Assembly: GCA_026770585.1 (NCBI GenBank)
Contig: MU646439.1
Location: 620,678 to 630,727 of the forward strand
Direction of reading: 5' to 3'
DNA from: Baffinella frigidus
Lineage: Eukaryota; Cryptophyceae; Cryptomonadales; Baffinellaceae
DNA: 10,050 nucleotides
Of the stretch, positions 1 through 6,483 are shown piece by piece. The position numbers were made by a program, and so were the translations under genes. Position 1 is the stretch's first letter. Each line of letters starts with the position of its first letter. The notes below the pieces were generated by a model. That model did not search any database, was not told the origin of the DNA, and was given only the letters and a program-made list of their open reading frames with translations.

Positions 1-375
1 CCCCTAGCTAGGACCCTACAGTAGGCCTATGCCCACGGCTCTATGGTGGTCATATGGGGGGGGGGCGTTGCTTATCCCTTAATTAAGTGACCATAGGGTG
101 AATATTCACCCTAACTCGCCCTAGGCAGGTCCTAGCTAGGGCCCTACCGTAGGGCGTATGCGCCTACTGGCCACTTAAGGGTTATGAGCGAGGTACCCCT
201 GTACTGGACATCTGAATTCCCAGAAGCCGTTCGCTGGAACGGAACGAGTGAGGGAGACACAGGTCGCTAGTGATCAGCTACAGGGGTTCCTCGCTCATAA
301 GAAATCGCCTCCCCCTAGCTAGGACCCTACAGTAGGCCTATGCCTAGGGCCCTACGGTGGTCCTATGGGGGGGGG
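1..375. repeat. Palindromic CTAGCTAGGACC repeat family
   Basis: CCTAGCTAGGACCCTACAGT starts at about 3 and 314; both run on through GGCCTATGCC to a poly-G tract. A diverged relative lies at 130-158 and a short one at 2230-2260. Each unit is partly self-complementary (GGACCCTAC ... GTGGTCC). A perfect palindrome AGGGTGAATATTCACCCT lies at 96-113. Confidence 0.6.
182..301. mobile_element. 120-bp inverted-repeat element at left edge
   Basis: TATGAGCGAGGTACCCCTGTA (20-base class arm) near 182-203 pairs with TACAGGGGTTCCTCGCTCAT near 280-299, one mismatch. A lone copy of the left arm (GTGAGCGAGGTACCCCTGTA) lies at 385-403. AGGGAGACACA occurs beside each (about 252, 404 and 429). Confidence 0.65.
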
Positions 376-489
376 CAGTTTCTTGTGAGCGAGGTACCCC
401 TGTAAGGGAGACACATAATGCTGGAGTAAGGGAGACACACAATGGGCAACGGGACACGGACACAGCCACAAGCTCTCCCCCTTCATTCC

Positions 490-555
490 TCACACCCACT
501 CACGATCGCCCGTTGCCTGCTGGCTCGAGAATTGCCGCTGCTGCGGGCCGCCCCC
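490..555 (-). CDS. Exon 6: C-terminal exon with stop
   Basis: The acceptor ACGCAG|GGG (557-556) opens a phase-0 frame of 21 codons, GGGPQQRQFSSQQATGDREW then Val, ending at TGA 490-492. The sequence is GC-rich non-repeat DNA between heptamer repeats (561 onwards) and the left-edge elements. Low complexity and shortness limit certainty. No clear polyadenylation signal was identified below it. Confidence 0.5.
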   Translation of the reverse strand, partial: GGGPQQRQFSSQQATGDREWV

Positions 556-3500
556 CTGCGTTTGGGGTTTGGGGTTCGTGGTTTGGGGTTTGGGGTTTAG
601 AGTTCAGGGTTAAGAATTTAGGGTGTAGGGTTTAGGGTTCAGGGTTCAGGGTTCAGGGTTCAGGGTCTAGTTTAGTGTGTAGTGTTTTGGGGGTTTAGGG
701 TTTAGGGTTCAGGGTTTAGGGTTTGGGGTTTGGAGTTTAGGGTTTAGGGTTTAGGATTTAGAGTTCAAATAGTGTTCAGGGTTTAGTGTTCAGGGTTTAG
801 GGATTAGGGGATTAGGGATTTACCGTTGAGCCGTACCCTTTGCCAGAATCCTCCACCACCCCCGCCATCGGTGCGTCGTCCTGATTCGGGGTTTTGTGTT
901 TAGGGTGGGGGTTCAGGGTTGGGGCTTAGGGTTGTGGTGTAGGGTTGGGGTTTAGGGTTTAGGGTTTAGGATTCAGGGTTCAGGGTGCAGGGTTCAGGGG
1001 TTGCTCAAGTTGTGTTGATGCAGCAGCCCTTTGGTGTTCTGTTAACACGGTGGTAGGGGAGGGTAAAATCTGGGGTTAAAAACTAGTTTAGGGTTGGCGG
1101 TTTGGGGTTTAGGATTTAGGGTTTAGGGTTTAGGGTCTAGGGTTGAGGGTTGAGGGTGTTTATATCAAATTAGGGTGTAGGTTTGGGAGGAAGTGCCCTG
1201 AGGTCATGCATGGGCGGGAGCCCGATGCAGATAGTCAACGCAGCGGACTACGGACCTTTCATCAAAAGTCAACTTACCCTGTGGGCAGTGAACTTTCAGG
1301 ATTTTCTAATGCAAATTTGGTCACGTTACCGCTAAATCCAGGGGTCCCGAAACCTTCGTAGCCCACCGTGTGGTTAGGGTTTGGGGTTTTGGTTGTAGGG
1401 CACCTTGAGGTCGTGCATTGGCGGGAGCCCGATGCAGATAGTTTAGTGTAATTATTACCGAACTAGTGTAGGGCTCAAGGTATAGGGTTTAGGGTTTAGG
1501 GTTTAGGGTTTAGGGTTTAGGGTTCAGGGTTTAGGGTCAGGGTCTAGGGTCTAGGGTCCAGGGTCTAGGGTCTACTAGGGTCCAGGGTCTATGGTCCAGG
1601 GTCTAGGGTCTAGGGTCTAGGGTCTAGGGTCTAGGGTCTAGGGTGTTTGTATCAATTTAGGGGTTAGGTTTCACCTTGAGGTCGTGCATGGGCGGGAGCC
1701 CGATGCACACCCGGATTGAATCGACCAGCCCCAGGCAGACCCCCGTCGCCATGCACAGCAGAATCACGATCGCCAAGAATATAACCTGGTTAGGGTTGAA
1801 GGGTTTATTTACGGTTCGGAGGCTTAGGGTTTGGGTCAAACCCTAAATATTAAGGGTTGATTTGGGGTTCAGGGTTTCAGGGTTTTGGGTTTAGATTAGA
1901 GGATTAGGGTCTATGGTTAACGCCTAACCGTTTGGGGTTTAGGGTGTGGGGGTTAGAGGCACACGCCGGTCGCCATGCACAGGAGCATCACGATCACCAG
2001 GAACACAATTTGAGGGGTTAGGGGTTAGGGTTGAGGGTTGAGGGGATACGGGCGAAGAGGCATGGTTGAGAGTCTGGGCCCTGTTTTGGGTCAGGAGGGG
2101 GGCGGTGTCTGAAAGGCGAGGCATCCGTGTAGACAGCAGGAGAAAGGGGTTCATGAACTGGAGTGAGGGCCAGAGCCGGGAGACGGAGGCGCTCTCCCTA
2201 AACCCCAAACGCTAACCCCTAACCCGTTGAGCTAGGACCCTACAGTAGGCCTATGCCCACCCCTAAACCCCAAACGCTAACCCCTAACCCCAAACGCTAA
2301 CCCCTAACCCGTCCGGGACCCCAGACCCTAAACGCCAACCCGAAACCCCTGACCTTCGAACCCGAGAGGGACTGACCTGGGGGATTAATTACTTGGTCAA
2401 GTGCTGTCGATGGAAGACAACCTCGCCGGGTCTGGACTCTCAATCCTCAATCCTCAACCATCAACCCTGAACCCCTCCACCTCAAACCCAAGAGGGGCAG
2501 ACCTGGGGGATTAATTACTTGGTCAAGTGCTGTCGATGGAACACAACCTCCCGGAACCCCATCCCCGGTCCCCTAGCCCCTAATCCCCAAACCCTCAGCT
2601 CTAAACCCCAAACCCGAGCGGGGGGCACCTGGGGGATTCATTTCTTGGTCAAATGCTGTCGATGGAACAGCAGCCCTAAAATCTAACCCGAAACCTCTGA
2701 TCCTTGAACCCGAGCGGGACTGACCTGGGGGATTAATTTCTTGGTCAAGTGCTGTCGATGGAAGACAACCTCCCAGAGCCCCACCCCCCACCTAACCCCT
2801 AACCCCCAACCCCTAAACTCTAAACCCCAAACCCGAGCGGGGCGGACCTGGGGGATTAATTTCTTGGACAAGTGCTGTCGATGGAAGACAACCTCCCGGA
2901 ACCCCATCCCCGATCGCGCGTAGCACTCGTATTCCCGCCCCACCTGGACAGCGGGCAAATCTCAGATGTGAAAAGTTTCAATTTCAATTTCCTTTTGTCA
3001 TCTTACGGGCGGAGTTGGTGCTATGGTAAAGCTATGTCGAGGCCACGATAGCACCTTCCAACCCTGACGGCAAACGCAATTCGAGTGGAACACGTTGTAC
3101 CAAGTGGAACCAACGTGTACCAACGTGTTCCACGCAAGAGACTCGGGCATCTAGTGGTGCTTCTACACCATTCTCAAAGCCACGGCGCAAATGTTTCGCA
3201 AAGATTTGCGGGGTATCCTTGGCAATCAGCCAAACCGCGTTGACCTGTTGCCAGCAGTCCACTACTAACTCTGTTTGAGTCGATTTGGGCTCACCATTTG
3301 ACCCTTCTCACAGACAATCCTTCTCAAAGCCACAACGCAAATGCTTCGTGGGGAATCCGGATCGATCCGCCAGACCGCCTTTCTGGCCGCTTGCCAGCAG
3401 TCCACTACTAACTCTGGCTGAGTCGATTTGGGCTCGCCATTTGGGTGGGTTGATTATTCCCCGGGTGGGTACGGGCCAAACCCATCAACTTTTGGTGTGA

Positions 3501-5929
3501 AAATAGTAATTCCACCCGAGCCAATCAGTGCTGGTAAAACTCATTGAGTTCTGACATTGGCGTCCAGCACCAAATCTGGCTATCTTGGATCTAATTTGGA
3601 AACAGGTTCACACCACGGTGTTTTCAAGACCTGTCCCTCCCTGCATGGCAAACCTTGGATTTTTTTGCGTGGATTTTCGCAAATAATTTCTAAATTTATT
3701 CTAAGCCAAATTAGAAAATCAACGTCAAACTGAGAAATAACAGGTGGGGTGGCGGCGGGTACCTCATACAGATTCAGGTAGTCCTTTTTGTCCTCCGGGC
3801 TGAAATACTCCCACCCCGACGGCTGCCCAGCAACGCCTCCGTCAGATCAAGACACTGGGAAACGGCCTGGTGTTTTGCCACGCCAAGGGCATAGTGACAT
3901 GCGGAGAGGATACCCGATTTTGGGTGTGTGACTTTTGTCAATTTGCCAGAGATATTCTTGCTTTCTCTCCAAACGTGGCCCCGATGCGTGGTACAAAAAA
4001 ATGGAAAGACTGCGTTTTCCCAGTCTGTCTTATCCTCCAGGCTGAAAGCTAGCTCTGTCTGAGTGTTACTCAGTCTCGTCCTTGGAGGTATTTAAGAGCA
4101 GAACTCCAGTGCAAAAGGGCGAACATAACGCCTTCGGGACGAGCCAGAACAAAACTTGGGCAGAGCTGAAATACTCCCACCCCGACGGCTGCAACCCAGC
4201 AACTCATCCGTCAGACAAAAAACTGAGAACCACCCTGGTGTATTTGTTAAGTATCTCTACACCCATCCACAAAGTGGGCTTCGAAAGAAATTTCGACCAG
4301 AAATCTGGTCCAAATGTCGGTCAATACGATCTCTTTGTACCAAGCAATTCTTAAATAGTACCACAAAAAAATGAACCCATCTGCGAAGCTCACTGTGTGT
4401 GTTCAGAAGCTGAACAACCATGTGGTCCAGGAATGCGAAAAATTGATATTAATTTCCATTCTATTTTATCAAAATTATTATTTAATAAACACTAAGCAGA
4501 GGTTCTACCGGTGCCAATTGTGATAAAATCAAATGGAAATTATTACCATCGTTGTGCCAAACCTGTCCGGTTCAGCATTGTTTCCTGTCGGTTCACTGAA
4601 CCGGGCATATTTTGCACCCACACACCGGGCTACAAAGGGATTCTTGGTGGCTCAGCCACCAAGAACTGAGCCACCAAGAATCGGTGAGGATATCTGTAGG
4701 TACAACCCTATGTCCCTGCGGATGGCCTGCCGTGGGATCCTATGAATTATTCACTAATGGGCAATTCACGAAATCTCTTCAGCGTCCGCTGTCTAGTTTT
4801 GTAATGTGCATCCCCGCACAGCAGAAATGACTCTCCTGTCCCTCTGATTCATCTCTGTTCTTTGTTCTTGGGGCATCAGCACTTCTAAGCCCTGTACCCT
4901 CAACCTCTGAACCTTAAGCAGCACCCGCTTCACATCTCAGCATTTCACAAACCGACCACCAGCCACCCGAAGAGAATCGTTTAAACTCTGAACCCTAAAC
5001 ACGACACCCCACAACCTAAATATTTTAAACCTGCCTCTGCATCGTTCGAGTCTCTCACTCGTGACCGAAGAAATTAAACAGAGTGGCAGCACGTCCCCCC
5101 TCCCCCCCCAAGATGGACACATCCCAGGGGGGTTCCAAACGAGCAGACTCTATTCTTTGACACGTCAACATGGCTCTTTCCTTTCCCCTCTATTCTAATC
5201 TCCATACAAGTATTGATTAATTGCTTTTGGCGCAACGAAATTTACTACACAAATGCTTTACTACTACTTTTATGAGCAAACCGTGTAGTAATTTTCGTTG
5301 CCCAAAAGCAGTTAATTAATACTTGTATGGAGATCAATTCCCTACCCCCCCTGCAAGCAAACGCACCGCGTCGCGCCCCAGCGCCTGATAGTAGGGGTCC
5401 TGTGCCCCCTGCACCGACCCCTTCTTCCAGTCCATCGCCCCCTCGATGCTCCCCAGCCGCAGCTCCACAGGCACGATCACCCGCTCCTTAATCCCGCTGA
5501 CCGTCTCGTACCTGTGTGCGCCGTCTCGTCAGTGGACGGCACGCTGGGTCTGCGCGCTGCTGTCGACTCTTGGCCCGCCATAGCGCAGTGAGATATGCCC
5601 AGCCTCATGCCGTGGTACGTATGCGGCGCGCGACGCCCCGCTGGAGCTGCGAGCTGCCGGGCGGCAGAACCACCCGACCCTGGGCTGGTCGCTATAAAAT
5701 ATCGCGACCGGGGGGGGAACCCGGGACAGAGCGCGGCACAGGGGCACGCGAAAAAAGGGGGCGGGGTTCACTTTTCCCAGTGCCCCTTCCCAGTGATGGT
5801 GCAGTGCCCGTACACGTAGTTGTGCATCTTGTCGAGCTCCGGGAGGATGTGCCAGAAGGTCACAAAGACGGTCGAGACCGTCATCGCAAACGCCGCGAGG
5901 TAGAAGAAGAAGCGGTCATCGGACCGCAT
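490..5929 (-). CDS. Six-exon gene for a two-membrane-span protein, CaKB-like (tentative)
   Basis: Joined exons 5772-5929, 5346-5511, 2848-2943, 1675-1785, 824-880 and 490-555 give 654 nt, 217 residues plus TGA, with no internal stop and matching phases at all five junctions. Every intron begins GT and ends AG followed by G. Residues about 7-27 are a hydrophobic span (FFFYLAAFAM...), residues 28-140 a polar loop with Cys43 (GHCTIT) and Cys115 (YECYARS), residues 141-161 a second span (VIFLAIVILL...), and the tail is polar and Gly/Gln/Ser-rich. Known for the family: calcium-activated potassium channel beta subunits have two spans, cytosolic ends, a loop of about 120 residues with conserved cysteines, and 190-280 residues in total. 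The last loop cysteine in a Cys-aromatic context, followed by a hydrophobic-x-x-x-Arg stretch before span two, matches that layout. Missing: the two middle loop cysteines and any N-glycosylation sequon. Family is inference; another two-span protein is possible. Confidence 0.6.
824..880 (-). CDS. Exon 5: short cytosolic-tail exon
   Basis: This is a 57-nt island of non-repeat sequence inside telomere-like repeats. It has acceptor AATCAG|G (881) and donor ACG|GTAAAT (823 down), phase 0 at both ends, encoding DDAPMAGVVEDSGKGYGST. GTAAAT is the best donor in the gene. It is short, so coding is supported mainly by the splice sites, the phase and the lack of heptamers. Confidence 0.5.
1198..1229 (-). 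pseudogene. Second copy of exon 4 end, donor lost
   Basis: CIGLPPMHDL then CAGGGC where AAGGTG is expected. The flanking TATCAAATTAGGGTGTAGG also resembles the intron beside exon 4 (1648-1671), so intron bases were copied along with the exon edge. Confidence 0.55.
1404..1436 (-). pseudogene. Copy of exon 4 end with donor
   Basis: CIGLPPMHDLK followed by AAG|GTGCCC, identical in protein to the end of exon 4. It lies downstream in the sense direction, within intron 4. Confidence 0.6.
1675..1785 (-). CDS. Exon 4: second membrane span
   Basis: Acceptor CCCTAACCAG|GTT (1795-1786), itself part of a telomere-like heptamer, and donor AAG|GTGAAA (1674 down) bound 37 codons in phase 0. The protein is VIFLAIVILLCMATGVCLGL, a clear hydrophobic span with two cysteines, then VDSIRVCIGLPPMHDLK. 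The 5' part is copied upstream at 1957-2011 and the 3' part downstream at 1404-1436 and 1198-1229. The similar span in the 1957-2011 copy confirms that this reading frame was once under protein-level constraint or was duplicated recently. Confidence 0.65.
1957..2011 (-). pseudogene. Copy of the membrane-span part of exon 4
   Basis: It reads QIVFLVIVMLLCMATGVCL, very close to exon 4 residues 1-18. The acceptor has become CAA in place of CAG, and heptamers begin directly after VCL. It lies upstream of exon 4 in the sense direction. Confidence 0.65.
2198..2845 (+). repeat. C-rich heptamer block, opposite strand to the preceding block
   Basis: CCCTAAACCCC and CCCTAACCC-type units alternate with the exon 3 copies. 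The strand switch from G-rich to C-rich occurs between about 2060 and 2200. Confidence 0.8.
2377..2782 (-). pseudogene. Four partial copies of exon 3 end of the minus gene
   Basis: Copies at 2377-2424, 2503-2568, 2629-2668 and 2725-2782 repeat the last 15 codons of exon 3, the CAG|GT donor and about 20 bases of intron (GCTCGGGTTT type). In the exon 3 frame the first two have TAA after Thr-Lys, the third has TGA, and the fourth is open (VVFHRQHLTKKLIPQ). None has the CYARSG half complete; the 2503 copy reaches furthest. C-rich heptamers (plus strand) separate them. Confidence 0.65.
2848..2943 (-). CDS. Exon 3: loop end with conserved-type cysteine
   Basis: The acceptor GTCCAG|GTG at 2944 and donor CAG|GTCCGC at 2847 bound 32 codons in phase 0: VGREYECYARSGMGFRE then VVFHRQHLSKKLIPQ. 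The Cys-Tyr followed nine residues on by a VVFHR motif and then a membrane span is the strongest hint of CaKB-type architecture. Four partial copies of the 3' half of this exon, each with its donor, lie downstream in the same intron at 2377-2782. Only this copy has a complete 5' half and an acceptor. Confidence 0.65.
3085..3133. repeat. Hairpin-forming inverted repeat
   Basis: GTGGAACACGTTGTAC (3085-3100) and GTACCAACGTGTTCCAC (3117-3133) pair with one bulged base and a 16-base loop. It lies in intron 2 of the minus gene and its role is unknown. Confidence 0.6.
3171..3442. repeat. Direct repeat of about 125 bp, period about 150
   Basis: TTCTCAAAGCCAC plus CGCAAATG starts at 3171 and 3321, and both copies end in CAGTCCACTACTAACTCTG and GAGTCGATTTGGGCTC. 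The middle is diverged. A 76-codon minus-strand open frame crosses the first copy but is not supported by the second. Confidence 0.65.
3799..4246. repeat. Separated direct repeat of about 80 bp
   Basis: GCTGAAATACTCCCACCCCG followed by ACGGCTGC occurs at 3799 and 4165; similarity continues to CCTGGTGT. Further reuse of TCCTCC(G/A)GGCTGAAA at 3791 and 4032. The rest of 3450-4440 shows no gene that can be supported. Confidence 0.6.
4444..4549. repeat. AT-rich inverted repeat
   Basis: AATTTCCATTCTATTTTATC then AAAATT (4451-4476) mirrors AATTGTGATAAAATC then AAATGGAAATT (4516-4541), with weaker pairing outward to 4444 and 4549. Size and form suggest a decayed MITE. Confidence 0.55.
4639..4682. 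repeat. Three-part palindrome with two possible hairpins
   Basis: GATTCTTGGTGGCTCA (4639-4654) pairs perfectly with TGAGCCACCAAGAATC (4667-4682). Its CTTGGTGGCT part can instead pair with the nearer AGCCACCAAG (4654-4663), one-base loop. The folds exclude each other. Confidence 0.6.
4860..5150. other. Sparse C-rich heptamers in intron 2 of the minus gene
   Basis: CCCTGTACCCTCAACCTCTG, AACCCTAAACAC and similar units are scattered; no gene or exon with usable splice sites was recognised here or in 4690-4860. Confidence 0.4.
5198..5334. mobile_element. 137-bp MITE-like element with about 50-bp inverted arms
   Basis: The left arm ATCTCCATACAAGTATT continues through TTGCTTTTGG and AACGAAATTTACTACAC; the right arm mirrors it back to AATACTTGTATGGAGAT. 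Only about 30 unpaired bases lie between. No certain target duplication was seen. It abuts exon 2 of the minus gene and supplies one base of the read-through stop codon. Confidence 0.75.
5346..5511 (-). CDS. Exon 2: extracellular-type loop
   Basis: The acceptor CACACAG|G at 5514-5511 follows a branch-site-like CTGAC. One base completes the split codon, then 55 codons read YETVSGIKERVIV ... DPYYQALGRDAVRLLAGG, a mixed hydrophilic stretch with an aromatic pair before a helix-like segment. The chosen donor is GGG|GTAGGG (5345 downwards), phase 0, which joins exon 3 in frame. If this weak donor is skipped, the frame adds Val-Gly-Asn and stops at TGA 5334-5336, right at the edge of the 137-bp inverted repeat; that would give a 111-residue single-span protein. 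Both products are possible. Confidence 0.7.
5772..5929 (-). CDS. Exon 1: start codon and first membrane span
   Basis: The ATG at 5927-5929 opens 52 codons plus two bases. The protein starts MRSDDRFFFYLAAFAM and runs through a 20-residue hydrophobic span to LPELDKMHNYVYGHC. The donor is AAAA|GTGAAC at 5771-5766; the two leftover A bases pair with the first G of exon 2 to make AAG (Lys53). Reading on past the donor meets TGA at once, which supports the splice. Alternative starts upstream in the same frame were not seen as ATG in the bases just before it. The divergent gene begins 422 bp away. Confidence 0.75.
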
Positions 5930-6351
5930 CCTTGCTCCGGGAGCCTCCCAAAGAGACTCGCTCTGCTCTCTCGCCCCTCTTGGAACAAGAACCCCCAGCG
6001 TTTCCTCTCCCCAGCGACTCCTCGCGGTTGGCTAATATTTAGCCACTTTGGAGCGTGGATAACTTTTGCTGAAGGGCCCGCCTCAGGACCAAAAACGTTT
6101 GAATTTAAGCAAAATCAAAAAGGCCCAAAACCTGTACGCTGAACCAAACGGCGGGGGTTGCGGCGCTCTCCTTCAACTCCTGTCACCCGGATATCGGGTC
6201 TGGTGGTCGCACAAGCGGCGCCGTCCTCGCGGCGGGGTCCGCTCTGCAGAACACACCCGTCAGTGCACGGTTGACGGTTCACTGTTTACTTTTTTTAGCG
6301 TTGAAGCAGTGTAGTGGTATCGCTGGGCGGGAGGGGCGGGGAGGGTGCGCC
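5930..6351. promoter_or_regulatory. Divergent promoter region between two head-to-head genes
   Basis: The 422 bp between the two proposed start codons are the only interval that can hold both promoters. It contains a 7-bp inverted repeat around TAT (TGGCTAA/TTAGCCA, 6029-6045) in an AT-rich patch, and a poly-T run at 6290-6297 before the plus-strand gene. No certain TATA box or named motif is claimed. A long plus-strand open frame covers part of it but is antisense to exons 1 and 2 of the minus gene. Confidence 0.45.
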
Positions 6352-6483
6352 ATGTCCAATCCAGGAGGCGGCGATGCGGTGGCTGCCGCGTACATGCGCA
6401 AGAAGCTGCTGGAGGAGCGGCGGGTGGCTGCGCTCAATGACGAGCCGAAGAACGAGATGGGCGAGTCGCTCGATGCCATGCAG
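6352..6483 (+). CDS. Exon 1 of plus-strand gene
   Basis: The ATG in GCGCCATGTCC opens 44 codons, MSNPGGGDAVAAAYMRKKLL ... ESLDAMQ, ending CAG|GTCCGG in phase 0. A frame 81 nt longer upstream (from 6271) exists but lacks support; the chosen ATG has the better context. Without splicing the frame runs to 6693 as low-quality sequence. Confidence 0.7.

Larger units (their letters stand above)
561..2060 (+). repeat. G-rich telomere-like heptamer blocks
   Basis: Degenerate TTTAGGG, TTCAGGG, GTTAGGG and TTGAGGG units fill most of this stretch between small non-repeat islands. Near-pure TTTAGGG lies at about 1483-1530 and near-pure TCTAGGG at about 1541-1644. In the sense of the minus gene these are C-rich (CCCTAAA) and make up introns 4 and 5. 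Confidence 0.85.

Noticed and set aside
561-2060. A true chromosome end
   Set aside because: The heptamers are degenerate, of several variants, in both orientations, and interrupted by exons with good splice sites; genes lie on both sides.
2377-2943. Alternative frame PSTALDQEINPPG open in all five exon 3 copies
   Set aside because: It is open in every copy, but it does not join the flanking exons in phase and loses the Cys-Tyr and span-two context that the chosen frame gives. Short open frames by chance are likely at 15 codons.
3032-3262. 76-codon minus-strand frame in intron 2
   Set aside because: It spans a hairpin and a direct repeat whose second copy does not keep the frame, and no splice sites link it to the gene.
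5516-6142. Longest open frame in the window, 208 codons on the plus strand
   Set aside because: It runs antisense to exons 1 and 2 of the minus gene and the promoter gap, is rich in Arg/Pro/Gly as expected of GC-rich shadow frames, and shows no recognisable domain.
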